A stretch of 64,000 nt of DNA from Desulfogranum marinum (GTDB taxonomy: Bacteria; Desulfobacterota; Desulfobulbia; Desulfobulbales; Desulfobulbaceae), in the NCBI RefSeq assembly GCF_016918565.1, contig NZ_JAFFQD010000025.1, positions 17,586 through 81,585 on the forward strand, written 5' to 3'. The notes under the pieces are model-generated. The model did not search any database. It saw only the letters and a list, made by a program, of their open reading frames with translations, and was not told where the DNA came from. A program made the position numbers and the translations under genes. Positions 50,228 through 59,002 of the stretch are shown here, piece after piece (within the stretch, counting starts at the first letter, position 1; the number at the start of each line of letters is the position of its first letter).

Positions 50228-50833
50228 CTAGTAATAACAATCCCCTTCCTGGCCAAGAATATGATAATATTCGACGTAGATAAGAGATTCACTGTTGTTT
50301 TTACCAATTCGATTAGAGAAAATATCATAGACGAGCGAGGCACCACCGGTACCAATCCCTTTACCGCGCCCTTCATACCCGGCAGCCATTTGAATGGCAG
50401 CACCTGTATTAAGTTTTGTATTGCCGCCCAGCTTGAAATTGGTATGCGGCTCATTCCCGCTGTACTCTGGAAAATAAAATGTTCTATCGCTGTCAGTCGG
50501 TGGAGAAACAGGAGCAAAAGCACGCCAAAAACCAAGGGAGTCATTGTCCACGGTTATTTTATAGGTATCATCTGCATTGAACCCGTTCACGTTGACAGAG
50601 GAAAAGCTCAAACAGGCAATATTCTGTTCCAATAATTCCTGGGCAAGCTCTGTGCCCCCATCAGCATCATAAAAGGTCTCTTTTTGCGTCCGGTCATTGC
50701 CGGCTATCTGCAATTCGATAGTGGTATTACGATTGGCAGCAATACCAATGATGGTCAACACCAGCATTATGAGCAATGTGACGACGAGGATATACCCCTC
50801 TTCCTCACTTGTTTTCACAAAATAATATTTCAA
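50228..50833 (-). CDS. pilX: PilX-like minor pilin assembly protein
   Basis: 201 residues. The N-terminus EEEGYILVVTLLIMLVLTIIG is a prepilin-type helix with Gly before the mature start (Tyr rather than Phe), as in PilX_N proteins. Then ANRNTTIELQIAGNDRTQKE and FYDADGGTELAQELLEQ follow, typical of PilX. The C-terminal part is a small soluble domain. Minor pilins of this kind form the tip complex with PilV, PilW, FimU and PilY1. It lies ten bases after pilV and 66 bases before pilY1. Confidence 0.85.
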   Translation of the reverse strand: MKYYFVKTSEEEGYILVVTLLIMLVLTIIGIAANRNTTIELQIAGNDRTQKETFYDADGGTELAQELLEQNIACLSFSSVNVNGFNADDTYKITVDNDSLGFWRAFAPVSPPTDSDRTFYFPEYSGNEPHTNFKLGGNTKLNTGAAIQMAAGYEGRGKGIGTGGASLVYDIFSNRIGKNNSESLIYVEYYHILGQEGDCYY

Positions 50834-50842
50834 GGCAACCCC

Positions 50843-51298
50843 TTACATACTGTTTTGTTTAATATAGTTAAACACCACCTGTTTATCGACTCCTCGTATA
50901 GACCTGTTCACGATAACCCGAATATGCTTTGGTCGCTGCGCCAAAGGTACAGCAGTAAGCGTACAATCAGTAGCCACATTCCAGTAAACGCTATAAATAC
51001 CATTTGTCACAGGTCCGAAATCGGCGTCGGGCCAATCATCCAGACCGACACAGCCGTCGTTATCACCGGCACCATCATCCAGTTCTGGATCATCATAAGG
51101 GAGAGCCTGTAGTTGCTCAACCTTGTCCACCCCCCAGTTTGCTGCAGTTGTCAGGCTGTTCGCCACTGAATTGCCTTTAATGGCAACGACATGCATGGTG
51201 TACAGGGTGATGATCCCAACTGATAATACGGCCATAGCCGTAAGGGCCTCTATGAGAGTGAAACCAGCGCTTTCCTGCAGCCATTTCTTATTCATCAT
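50843..51298 (-). CDS. pilV: PilV-like minor pilin
   Basis: 151 residues beginning with a class III/IVa prepilin signal: AGFTLIEALTAMAVLSVGII, cleaved after Gly with Phe at +1 and Glu at +5. Then a variable domain with two cysteines (DGCVGLDDW, ATDCTLTAV) that may form a disulfide. The start overlaps the pilW stop by 11 bases. It belongs to the FimU-PilV-PilW-PilX-PilY1 tip complex. Confidence 0.87.
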   Translation of the reverse strand: MMNKKWLQESAGFTLIEALTAMAVLSVGIITLYTMHVVAIKGNSVANSLTTAANWGVDKVEQLQALPYDDPELDDGAGDNDGCVGLDDWPDADFGPVTNGIYSVYWNVATDCTLTAVPLAQRPKHIRVIVNRSIRGVDKQVVFNYIKQNSM

Positions 51299-51938
51299 TT
51301 AACCCCATATTTCTCAATTTGACGGTCACGGACTGCATTCTTCTCCGGAAATTGTCATTATGTGGTCCCCAGGTTGTAGCTGAAGGAGATGTGTACGTCA
51401 TTACACTGGTGAATTTTCTATCCGGATTATCTGCACGGGCAAGCATGGTAATGGTTACAGTTCGAATGTCTTGAGGAATAGTTGTTACATCATTGTCCTC
51501 ATTCAAGTACCGAAACTCTAACTCCTCTATGTTATCAGCAACAGCTGATCCACCGCTGGTAATCCTGACGGAATTTGTATCGTCCGCATCGGCATCTCCG
51601 GGCGCATACAAAGCCAAATCACGGCTATCCATTCCACCATCATCGTTATCCATGGTAAAGCGAAACTCATTTGCACCTAATCCCGTAATGCCATACCCTT
51701 TATCGTCGGGGTCATAGCCGGCATATCTAGCCTCACGTACCAACGCATTCAAGCCCACTCTCAAATTCTGCTGCATCTCAGTCACCTGCTCCTGGGCAAG
51801 GCCATGGTCCTGCTGGACCTTATATGCCCCGTACACTGCAGCCAAAATCATGGTTGAGATAACCATGGCAATCATGAGTTCAATCAGTGTGAACCCTCTG
51901 CTGTTCTGCCTAAAAAAACTATGTGAGCATATTATCAT
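51288..51938 (-). CDS. pilW: PilW-like minor pilin
   Basis: About 216 residues. The chosen ATG at 51938 overlaps the preceding stop (ATGA) and has GGAGG nine bases upstream; two in-frame starts lie slightly upstream. The prepilin signal [20 protein letters not shown] has Glu at +5. The mature part contains NLRVGLNALVREARYAGYDP, typical of PilW. It forms part of the pilus tip priming complex. Confidence 0.87.
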   Translation of the reverse strand: MIICSHSFFRQNSRGFTLIELMIAMVISTMILAAVYGAYKVQQDHGLAQEQVTEMQQNLRVGLNALVREARYAGYDPDDKGYGITGLGANEFRFTMDNDDGGMDSRDLALYAPGDADADDTNSVRITSGGSAVADNIEELEFRYLNEDNDVTTIPQDIRTVTITMLARADNPDRKFTSVMTYTSPSATTWGPHNDNFRRRMQSVTVKLRNMGLNDE

Positions 51939-52483
51939 TGCCATGCTCCTCCACCCCATCTCTTTATTTTGATAACGCCACTTGTTTGCGAACCTACAGC
52001 ATAGGTTGTGTCACTCTCTTTGTTTTCCAGATAGATGTATCCGGCACTGCCTGTCCCAAGCGGATTAAAAACGACCGTATTGCCTGTATAAGTAATGTCG
52101 TCATGGAAGTCTGTTGTACCAACAACTGAAGAGTCGGCTGCGCCATGGCCATACTTGATGTCGTATTTGTACATCCCTAAGTTAACAGTACCCTCATTGT
52201 CATTATCAACGCCCCAACTGGAAAAAAGGGAATAGGAGTTGTCTCCCTTATCAAAGACTACTGCCCAGGTATCATTTGTTTTCACCGCTCCCAGTCTTGC
52301 CTTTTGCATGTGCCCGTACATATCCTGGGCTGCATCTTTGAGCCGCATGTCAGGCAGCCACTTATGCACTTGCGAATACCCAATTGTACTCAGTATTCCA
52401 ATGATGCATATAACCATTATCAGTTCGATGAGCGTGAATCCACCCCGGGAAACAGATTGATCATTTCTTTGTATTAATTCCAT
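51935..52483 (-). CDS. fimU: FimT/FimU (GspH-type) minor pilin
   Basis: 182 residues from the ATG at 52483 (AGGA nine bases upstream). The prepilin signal is SRGGFTLIELIMVICIIGIL, followed by DAAQDMYGHMQKARLGAVKTN, typical of the GspH/FimT domain. FimU starts the minor-pilin tip complex; FimT in other species binds DNA for uptake. It is the first gene of the operon, so the promoter should lie in the 52526-52748 gap, where I see no sigma-54 element. Confidence 0.85.
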   Translation of the reverse strand: MELIQRNDQSVSRGGFTLIELIMVICIIGILSTIGYSQVHKWLPDMRLKDAAQDMYGHMQKARLGAVKTNDTWAVVFDKGDNSYSLFSSWGVDNDNEGTVNLGMYKYDIKYGHGAADSSVVGTTDFHDDITYTGNTVVFNPLGTGSAGYIYLENKESDTTYAVGSQTSGVIKIKRWGGGAWQ

Positions 52484-52748
52484 GGTGTTATTTCCTAAAA
52501 AACGAATTGAGCAACCGCTTACCATTCAAGACTATCTCCATATATCATGATAGAAAAAAATCACCAACGACTAATACCATGCAATTTTTACCCCATAGCA
52601 TTTTCCTTAAACAAATAAAAGCCATTTACAACCTAATATCGGGGTAATAACATGGCACTTTCAACCAATGTCCTTATCGCCAAAAATAAAAAAATGACAA
52701 AAAATTTTACAACATGACGAAAAAAATAGTAATAAATTTTACAAAAGC

Positions 52749-54920
52749 CTATTTCTCTCCGTGATACTTTTCTCCGTTCACCTTCCAAAGAGAATAAAAA
52801 GGCATATGCTTATCAACAGGGGTGAAATACTTTGACTTGGCAGTTTCAAAAAACAGCTTAGGGAGCAATGCATTTGCCACCTTTTGGCTACCCAGCATGC
52901 CGACTGCTCCTCCAAGATTGGCATATACAACCATTCCTTTAGAATGCTTGTACCTTTTTCTCAACATTTTATCCCCTGCCCGAACAGAAAGGGAACGCAA
53001 AGCAATAGTATCTCCAGCAATATCCACCCTCCCTTTCCTGATATCAATCATTACTTTATTATTCAGGTTTCTTGCTCGAAGAAAACCATTTTTCCCCAAC
53101 TGAACCCGATCCATGCTTATAAAATGTTGTCGAGTAGGTTGCTTTCTCAGCTTCACGTTCCATTGTCCAGTGGGATACCAGGCCTGGTTCAGCATCAGAT
53201 AATCGAGTAAAAGAAACATTGGCCGCTGTTGAGTCGGAAAAATAAACTGCAAGATACTCTCCCCCTCTGTGCCGTTTACCCCATACTCTTTATCCAGTAT
53301 CTTTCGCCCCTCTACTGGACCTGCTGCAAGGATTTTCTGCAATCCTGCCAGTCCCTCTCCCCAGTCTTCGCTGTTCTCCCCTAGTTGTTCATTTATCTTT
53401 CGCAACCCCGAAGGCCCCCGTGCGACATAGAAAGATATCCAATTTGCCGCCAACCGGTCACTGGCAACAGACAACGGATAATTAAGTACATACTGCAACT
53501 GTGCAGAATGATACATCCCATCAGCAATCACACCTCGATCACTGTAATAGACAAGCGGGTGACCATGCCCCCAAGACGCCCATATGACGCTCTCTTCAGA
53601 CGAATGCGCTTTTATCGTACGCATAGCGTCAAAAATAACCGGCAATCGACGGGGCACCCGCCATTGGAGACTTTTAACAGGTTCAACAAGTCCAAACCCA
53701 CCAATCCCGATAATAGCTGCCAAGATGCTCAAACTTATCCACCGCTGACGAACCAAGCAGAACACAAAATATACAGCAAACCCCATACCCAAGCCGAAAA
53801 CAGGGGCGAGAAAAATAATAAACCGTAATCCATCAAAGGATAACAAACCGACCAAAACAATACCGGCCAAAAATAAAATATACCCCTGGGTAAGCAGTGC
53901 CAGAAGAAGGAAAAAACTACCCGCAATTACAAATGCAGGGAGCCCCCCGAATCCTTTTGCGACGATAACAGCAAAATTTGCACCAGCCTGCTCAGAAACA
54001 GTCCTACCCGAAGGCTGAAAAACAGACACACCTCCATCTGTCTGAATATAATTATAGATATTGACAATATGCTGAAAATGCCCTTTTGGATTAAGAGTGC
54101 TCCACCCCTTCCACCAACCAATAAACACGCAGCAAAGAGCTAGACAAGTAAAGAGGAGCAAACATCTTTTGCGGTCCCGGAAAAGCAAGAAAAGAAGGGC
54201 TACAGCCAAAGGAACTCCTGCTAAAGCGAGTACCACTGTCAATGACTGATCCCACCACCAAGCAAAAACACATGCAACTGCACCAAATATCACCAATGCA
54301 ACCACACCTTCCGAGTCAGATTTACTGTCGGCAATCTTTATCCCGAGAAAGCATAATAATAACGACAAAGTGATGTTGAGTATATCGGTATCAAGCCATC
54401 CAAGAGCACTGCGCTCAAGATACATTGGAGAAAAAATGGTAAAGCAAGCTGCAACGAGCGCAGCCCAGGGAGCAGCGGCCAAGCACCGGTTTTTTCTCCA
54501 CACAGGCTGTCGAACTTTTTCCAGAAGAACTGTACAGATTAGCCAGGATGGTATCGCCAAGAATGCGCCAATAACTCCAGGGAGCAAAATGGCTAACCAT
54601 TCAAGAGAAACCCCTGTCAACGTGTTTAAACCTGCAAGCAGGACTGAAAGAAGCGGAGGAACAGAGGATCGTTCATGCCCAACAGGAACGTGACGCCTGG
54701 GATCAACTGCATTATAGGTATTTTGCTGTACGGCTTGAGCAGCTTCGAGATAAAAATAGCCATCAACAGTAACCAGCAAGGGAACTTCTTTATTATTAAA
54801 GAAAAATCTATCCTTATGCTCCAACCAATTGCCAATGGGATAAAGCCGGGCAAGCATCCCAGAGACGATAATGATCGTCAACAGACAAAAAACAAGCCAT
54901 TTGTGGACACGGTTACTCAT
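52749..54920 (-). CDS. STT3/PglB-type oligosaccharyltransferase (first copy)
   Basis: 723 residues with about 11-13 membrane segments followed by a periplasmic C-terminal domain. Catalytic-region motifs are TVDGYFYLEA (Asp53) and LGWLDTDILN (Asp177/Asp179). The usual WWDYG acceptor-binding motif is here VIWASWGHGHPL near residue 446, with Asp replaced. Such enzymes move a lipid-linked oligosaccharide onto Asn in N-x-S/T sites of exported proteins. It lies between the minor-pilin operon and the pilus regulators, so pilus proteins are the likely acceptors. Another copy lies at 61.4 kb. Confidence 0.9.
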   Translation of the reverse strand: MSNRVHKWLVFCLLTIIIVSGMLARLYPIGNWLEHKDRFFFNNKEVPLLVTVDGYFYLEAAQAVQQNTYNAVDPRRHVPVGHERSSVPPLLSVLLAGLNTLTGVSLEWLAILLPGVIGAFLAIPSWLICTVLLEKVRQPVWRKNRCLAAAPWAALVAACFTIFSPMYLERSALGWLDTDILNITLSLLLCFLGIKIADSKSDSEGVVALVIFGAVACVFAWWWDQSLTVVLALAGVPLAVALLFLLFRDRKRCLLLFTCLALCCVFIGWWKGWSTLNPKGHFQHIVNIYNYIQTDGGVSVFQPSGRTVSEQAGANFAVIVAKGFGGLPAFVIAGSFFLLLALLTQGYILFLAGIVLVGLLSFDGLRFIIFLAPVFGLGMGFAVYFVFCLVRQRWISLSILAAIIGIGGFGLVEPVKSLQWRVPRRLPVIFDAMRTIKAHSSEESVIWASWGHGHPLVYYSDRGVIADGMYHSAQLQYVLNYPLSVASDRLAANWISFYVARGPSGLRKINEQLGENSEDWGEGLAGLQKILAAGPVEGRKILDKEYGVNGTEGESILQFIFPTQQRPMFLLLDYLMLNQAWYPTGQWNVKLRKQPTRQHFISMDRVQLGKNGFLRARNLNNKVMIDIRKGRVDIAGDTIALRSLSVRAGDKMLRKRYKHSKGMVVYANLGGAVGMLGSQKVANALLPKLFFETAKSKYFTPVDKHMPFYSLWKVNGEKYHGEK

Positions 54921-54946
54921 AGACGGGCAGAGGCAGCAGGCAAAAT

Positions 54947-56341
54947 TTAACGATATTTTCGTTCATGGAGGTTATAACGCTTTAATTTGGACAATAAGGA
55001 AGGGTAACTTATTTCCAGCATTTTTGCGGCTTTACTTTTATTTCCTCCAGAAGCTTCCATGGACCTGGCTATCAACTTCTCTTCCATGATCATTTTAGCT
55101 TTCTTCAGTGAATAAGTACCCAGAAAATCATTTATACGACGGTTTCTGGATATGGCGCCAAATCTTTCCGGAAGATTTTCCGGAAGGATCGCCGTTTTTT
55201 CAGCCAGAATTACAGCTCGCTCAATCACATTCTCTAACTCTCGCACATTCCCTGGCCAGTCATGCCTCATGACCAGCTCCATTGCTTTGGGAACAATATC
55301 TGTCACCTGCTTCCCCATCCGATGATTCATTTTGCGAATAAAATGATCGCAGAGCAAGGGCAAATCGTCGCGCCGCTCCCTGAGTGGCGGCAAACAGACA
55401 TTAACAACATTGAGTCGGTAAAAGAGATCTTCGCGAAAACGTTTCTCTGTTACCATGTGCTCCAAATTGCGTGCAGTTGCCGCAATGACTCGAACATCGA
55501 CATCTCTGCTTCGCGACGAACCGATCCTCCTTATTTCATGCTCCTGGAGTACGCGGAGAAGTTTTACCTGCATGGCAAGGGGCAGTTCTCCAATTTCATC
55601 AAGAAAGAGAGTTCCTGCGGCGGCCTCTTCAAACAAACCGGGTTTATCGCTTACAGCCCCGGTAAAAGCACCTTTCACATAACCGTAGAGTTCGCTTTCC
55701 AATAGATTTTCAGGGATAGCCCCACAATTTACGGCAATAAATGGTCCGTCTTTTCGATGACTCAACTGATGAATACCACGAGCTACGAGTTCTTTACCAG
55801 TACCGGATTCACCTGTAATGAGAACGGTGGTATTATAGGGGGCCACCTTGGTAGCCAGTTCAAAGACACCCTGCATAGCCGGCGACTTACCTACCATTGA
55901 AGCAAAACCTTTCGACGCTTCTACTAGCGCAATCTTCTTCTTTAAGTTCTTATTTTCCTCAATCAGCCTGGAGCGCTCGCCCGCCTTTTCGAGGACCAAC
56001 AGAATTTCATCCTCTTTAAAGGGTTTGGCAATGTAATCATAGGCACCAAGTTTCATGGCCTGTACAGCATCTTCCACGCTACCGTAAGCCGACATCATGA
56101 TAATGGTCGCAGAGAGAGAAACCTCTCTCGCTTCCTGGAGAAAAGTGAGCCCATCCATTTCCGGCATGCGCACATCACAGAGAACGAAATCAAAAGGGTG
56201 CTCCTGTAACAACTGTATCCCCTGCCTACCATCACCTGCTTCACAAATAGCGTAACCATGGCGTTTCAACAAGGCGGCGAGCATATGACGCATGTTTGCT
56301 TCATCGTCAATGATAAGTAATTTGTGTAATGGATTCTTCAT
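54947..56341 (-). CDS. pilR: Sigma-54-dependent response regulator (PilR-like)
   Basis: 464 residues: an N-terminal receiver with the Asp in FVLCDVRMPEMDG, an AAA+ domain with GESGTGKELVARGIH, the sigma-54 contact loop GAFTGAVSDKPG and LFLDEIGELP, and a C-terminal Fis-type helix-turn-helix (GGNKSKAAKMLEISYPSLLSKL). It activates sigma-54 promoters. A good -24/-12 element lies upstream of pilA about 1.8 kb away, so PilR is the best match. Its start overlaps the stop of the kinase gene by four bases. Confidence 0.92.
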   Translation of the reverse strand: MKNPLHKLLIIDDEANMRHMLAALLKRHGYAICEAGDGRQGIQLLQEHPFDFVLCDVRMPEMDGLTFLQEAREVSLSATIIMMSAYGSVEDAVQAMKLGAYDYIAKPFKEDEILLVLEKAGERSRLIEENKNLKKKIALVEASKGFASMVGKSPAMQGVFELATKVAPYNTTVLITGESGTGKELVARGIHQLSHRKDGPFIAVNCGAIPENLLESELYGYVKGAFTGAVSDKPGLFEEAAAGTLFLDEIGELPLAMQVKLLRVLQEHEIRRIGSSRSRDVDVRVIAATARNLEHMVTEKRFREDLFYRLNVVNVCLPPLRERRDDLPLLCDHFIRKMNHRMGKQVTDIVPKAMELVMRHDWPGNVRELENVIERAVILAEKTAILPENLPERFGAISRNRRINDFLGTYSLKKAKMIMEEKLIARSMEASGGNKSKAAKMLEISYPSLLSKLKRYNLHERKYR

Positions 56342-57861
56342 GATGTCGTAACGCTCGATCGCTGGCAGCCGGACAAAACATTTTCATTTATACCGGCCAA
56401 CGGCAGGAGAACTTCCATGGTGGTGCCTTGGGAAGAAGTTTTGTTCAATATAAGTTTTCCCCCGACAACTTCAACTATTGAACGGGAAACGGTTAACCCA
56501 AGCCCGGTACCTCTTCCAGGAGCTTTGGTGGTGTAAAAAGGGTCAAAAATGGAATCCTGCTGTGCAGCAGGAATGCCACACCCATTGTCATCGATCTGGA
56601 GTACCCAAAAATCTTTTTCGCCCAATGTTCTATTTCTGGTTCGTATGGCAATATGACCTCCGTCATTGCCATATCTTTCCTGCACGGCATCGACAGCATT
56701 CAGTACACAGTTAAGCAACACCTGTTTTAAACCATCGACTTCTGCTTCAACTTTGTCATTTGCAGCCTTGTAGGAAACGGTAAAATTAATCTCCCGCACC
56801 GCTTTTCCGTAACGAAGAGTATTAACAACATCGGTAACAATCGGATGGGCATGAAAAAGTTCTTTACAAATTACTGAGGGGCGGCCGCAATCAACCAACT
56901 TTTGCACAAGCCCATGTAAACGGGACAACTCTTCTTCGGATCTGCATAGATACTCAAGCCGCTCTTCACATTGAATATCATTCTTTTTCATCAGTTCCAT
57001 ATATCCCCCAATAATCCCGAGGGGGTTCCCAATTTCATGGGCCAGACCCGCCGCCAGCCTGCCGGTAACAGCAAGCTTCTCAGCCTGAACCATTTCGCGT
57101 CGCCCTTCTTTCAACTCTCTATTAACTTGCTCCAACTCCTTGAGCGATTGACGCAAAGCCTGCCTGTCTGTTTCAATTTTAGCCAACATGGAATGCATAG
57201 AGCGCGAAAGTTGACCGAATTCTCCTTGGGAGGTTGCACCCAAAAAAGCGAAATCATTATCAGCTTTATAGGTATCTGCAAGCTCGACCAGTCTGTCCAT
57301 AGGACGCAAATACCACTTTGAAAATCTATAAAAAAACAACATGGCAAAAATAAGGGCATTCACTACCAGGCAACTCAATACGATCTTCTCCTTTTGCCAT
57401 AGATCATCGAAAATTCTCCTGAGCGGCATTGACAGGGCAATGAATAAAGGAGTGTCATCCTCTGCTGTTACGTTGAATGCTAAATAGAGACGGGACCAGA
57501 AGGGATTAAGCATAGAACCAACATGACGGACTGTAGTCCCACTTGCCCCTGATTGCTGAATAACAGTTTCAAGCCTTGCTGTACATTTATCACTGGATAT
57601 TAGCCATTTTGCCTGAGCATCTCTATTGATATATAGACATTCAGCTCCACTCTGTTCGCCTATAGTGTCAATCAAAGATTCAAACCCTCTAGCGCCATCA
57701 TAATAGGAGGAGGCATGGGTGATTTTCTGCTCCAAACATTGCATCTCGCGCGTAATAGCATCATTATACCAAAACAAAACAACCAGTCCGTTGGCGATTA
57801 GCATGGCTATAAAAGTGAGCATAAAGCTCATAAAAACAAAGGAAACTTTTAGACTCTTCAA
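56338..57861 (-). CDS. Sensor histidine kinase (PilS position)
   Basis: 507 residues. Two membrane segments (about 8-30 and 160-182) bracket a periplasmic domain of about 130 residues. A HAMP-like linker and coiled coil follow, then HisKA with the H box LAAGLAHEIGNPLGIIGG and an ATPase domain (DNGCGIP, GRGTGLGLTVS). Pseudomonas and Myxococcus PilS have six membrane segments and a PAS domain instead, so this kinase occupies the PilS place with a different sensor. It overlaps the PilR-like gene by four bases and must be its partner. Confidence 0.88.
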   Translation of the reverse strand: MKSLKVSFVFMSFMLTFIAMLIANGLVVLFWYNDAITREMQCLEQKITHASSYYDGARGFESLIDTIGEQSGAECLYINRDAQAKWLISSDKCTARLETVIQQSGASGTTVRHVGSMLNPFWSRLYLAFNVTAEDDTPLFIALSMPLRRIFDDLWQKEKIVLSCLVVNALIFAMLFFYRFSKWYLRPMDRLVELADTYKADNDFAFLGATSQGEFGQLSRSMHSMLAKIETDRQALRQSLKELEQVNRELKEGRREMVQAEKLAVTGRLAAGLAHEIGNPLGIIGGYMELMKKNDIQCEERLEYLCRSEEELSRLHGLVQKLVDCGRPSVICKELFHAHPIVTDVVNTLRYGKAVREINFTVSYKAANDKVEAEVDGLKQVLLNCVLNAVDAVQERYGNDGGHIAIRTRNRTLGEKDFWVLQIDDNGCGIPAAQQDSIFDPFYTTKAPGRGTGLGLTVSRSIVEVVGGKLILNKTSSQGTTMEVLLPLAGINENVLSGCQRSSVTTS

Positions 57862-58151
57862 GGTGACTATAAAAATAGTTTACACATGCATTATCATTTT
57901 TAACATTTTATTTAACTATTATTACGTTAAAATTAATAATGGATCAAGGACGAATCCATTTTGACAAAAATGAGCCAGAGAAAAGCAAAGACCGAAATGA
58001 CAAAAAAGGTCACCTTGGCAAAACAAGTGCCCTTTTTCGTCACTAATCGGAAAAATAACTATCTCTCCGCCCCAGGTTAACAGCAAACTTAAGGGAACAA
58101 AATCGCCTCAAGCAACTGTCATCAAATGAAAAGCAGCCATTTTATTTTTTC

Positions 58152-58167
58152 TGGCACACCAAATGCT
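58152..58167 (+). promoter_or_regulatory. Sigma-54 promoter of pilA
   Basis: TGGCACACCAAATGCT has GG and GC exactly 12 bases apart, as in the consensus TGGCACG-N4-TTGCW. The transcript would start near 58178, leaving about 52 bases before the pilin ATG. The adjacent PilR-like protein is the expected activator. Confidence 0.82.
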
Positions 58168-58229
58168 AGACAGGGGAAAACTATCAAACTATGCTCAAAC
58201 CTGAACAGAATAAATCCAAGGAGGATCAC

Positions 58230-58460
58230 ATGATTCGAGCGTTTAACAGACAATTGAAAAGAAAAGATGGTCAAAAGGGTTTTACCCTGATTGAATTAAT
58301 GATCGTTGTTGCTATCATCGGTATTTTGGCAGCGATTGCTATCCCCCAGTTCACCAAGTACCGCTCCCGTGCCAATAACTCTGCATCTCTAGCCGACGGC
58401 CGTAATGCACGAACTGATATGGAAGGTTTTTTTGCTGAGTGGCAACACTATCCTAACTAA
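58230..58460 (+). CDS. pilA: Short type IVa major pilin (PilA-N type)
   Basis: 76 residues from the ATG at 58230, preceded by AAGGAGG. A 17-residue basic leader ending in KG is cut before [20 protein letters not shown], with Glu at +5. The mature pilin has only 59 residues, essentially the N-terminal helix, where ordinary type IVa pilins have about 130-150. Length and sequence resemble Geobacter sulfurreducens PilA. Mature aromatic residues lie at F1, F24, Y27, F50, F51, W54 and Y57. The missing globular part is probably supplied by the secreted protein encoded 56 bases downstream. Export uses the prepilin peptidase; no pilB, pilC, pilD or pilT is in this window. Confidence 0.93.
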   Translation: MIRAFNRQLKRKDGQKGFTLIELMIVVAIIGILAAIAIPQFTKYRSRANNSASLADGRNARTDMEGFFAEWQHYPN

Positions 58461-58516
58461 ACTCTTTCCACACTAACACAGGCAAATAATTTAAAAATAA
58501 TCATGGGAGTCTAACT

Positions 58517-58936
58517 ATGAATAAAAAAAATATGATATCTACTTTGGCTATCGCCTCTCTCATAGCAATACCTTTCTTTTCCTCAAATGCACTAGCCCTT
58601 TCTGATCAGAATATAAGCAACACTGTTTCAATAAGTGATAGTGCCACAACTGGTACCCTATCTATTGACTTGTCTCCTGGTGTAATGATGAGCTACGACA
58701 CCAACCCCAATGCATTTGCACTTGCAACGACAAACGTAAACGCCCAGTCGGACTTCCGCATGGTTTACGGCATCGAATCTACCGAATCCGGTTATTACCA
58801 GACTGCCAACCCGGATGCCGATGACGCAGGTACTGTAAATACAGGCGACTTCCAACCTGGTGCTGCCGGGACTGATGACTACGACGGGACTAACCCATTC
58901 GGTGACTGGACCTATATGGGGAACGCTAGCAGTTAA
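58517..58936 (+). CDS. Secreted pilin partner protein (PilA-C/Spc-like)
   Basis: 139 residues with a clear signal peptide (cleavage after ALA, residue 27) and a 112-residue mature part without cysteine, rich in Asn, Asp, Thr and Ser and predicted beta (NTVSISDSATTGTLSIDLS). Its position right after a truncated pilin matches Geobacter GSU1497 (Spc), which pairs with the short PilA as the missing globular half. A bacterial glycosylation site D30-Q-N32-I-S34 stands at the mature N-terminus, and two STT3 enzymes are nearby. Function is inferred from layout; I recognise no domain by sequence. Confidence 0.8.
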   Translation: MNKKNMISTLAIASLIAIPFFSSNALALSDQNISNTVSISDSATTGTLSIDLSPGVMMSYDTNPNAFALATTNVNAQSDFRMVYGIESTESGYYQTANPDADDAGTVNTGDFQPGAAGTDDYDGTNPFGDWTYMGNASS

Positions 58937-58960
58937 TCTTTTTTTCACATATATTTGTCA

Positions 58961-58995
58961 AAAACCCTTGTATTTTTCATGCAAGGGTTTTTTTA
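58961..58995 (+). terminator. Intrinsic terminator after the pilin pair
   Basis: AAACCCTTG pairs with CAAGGGTTT and is followed by a T run. It should separate highly expressed pilin message from the ABC genes, perhaps with partial readthrough because the next ATG is only 8 bases beyond. Confidence 0.8.
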
Positions 58996-59002
58996 TGTAC
59001 CC

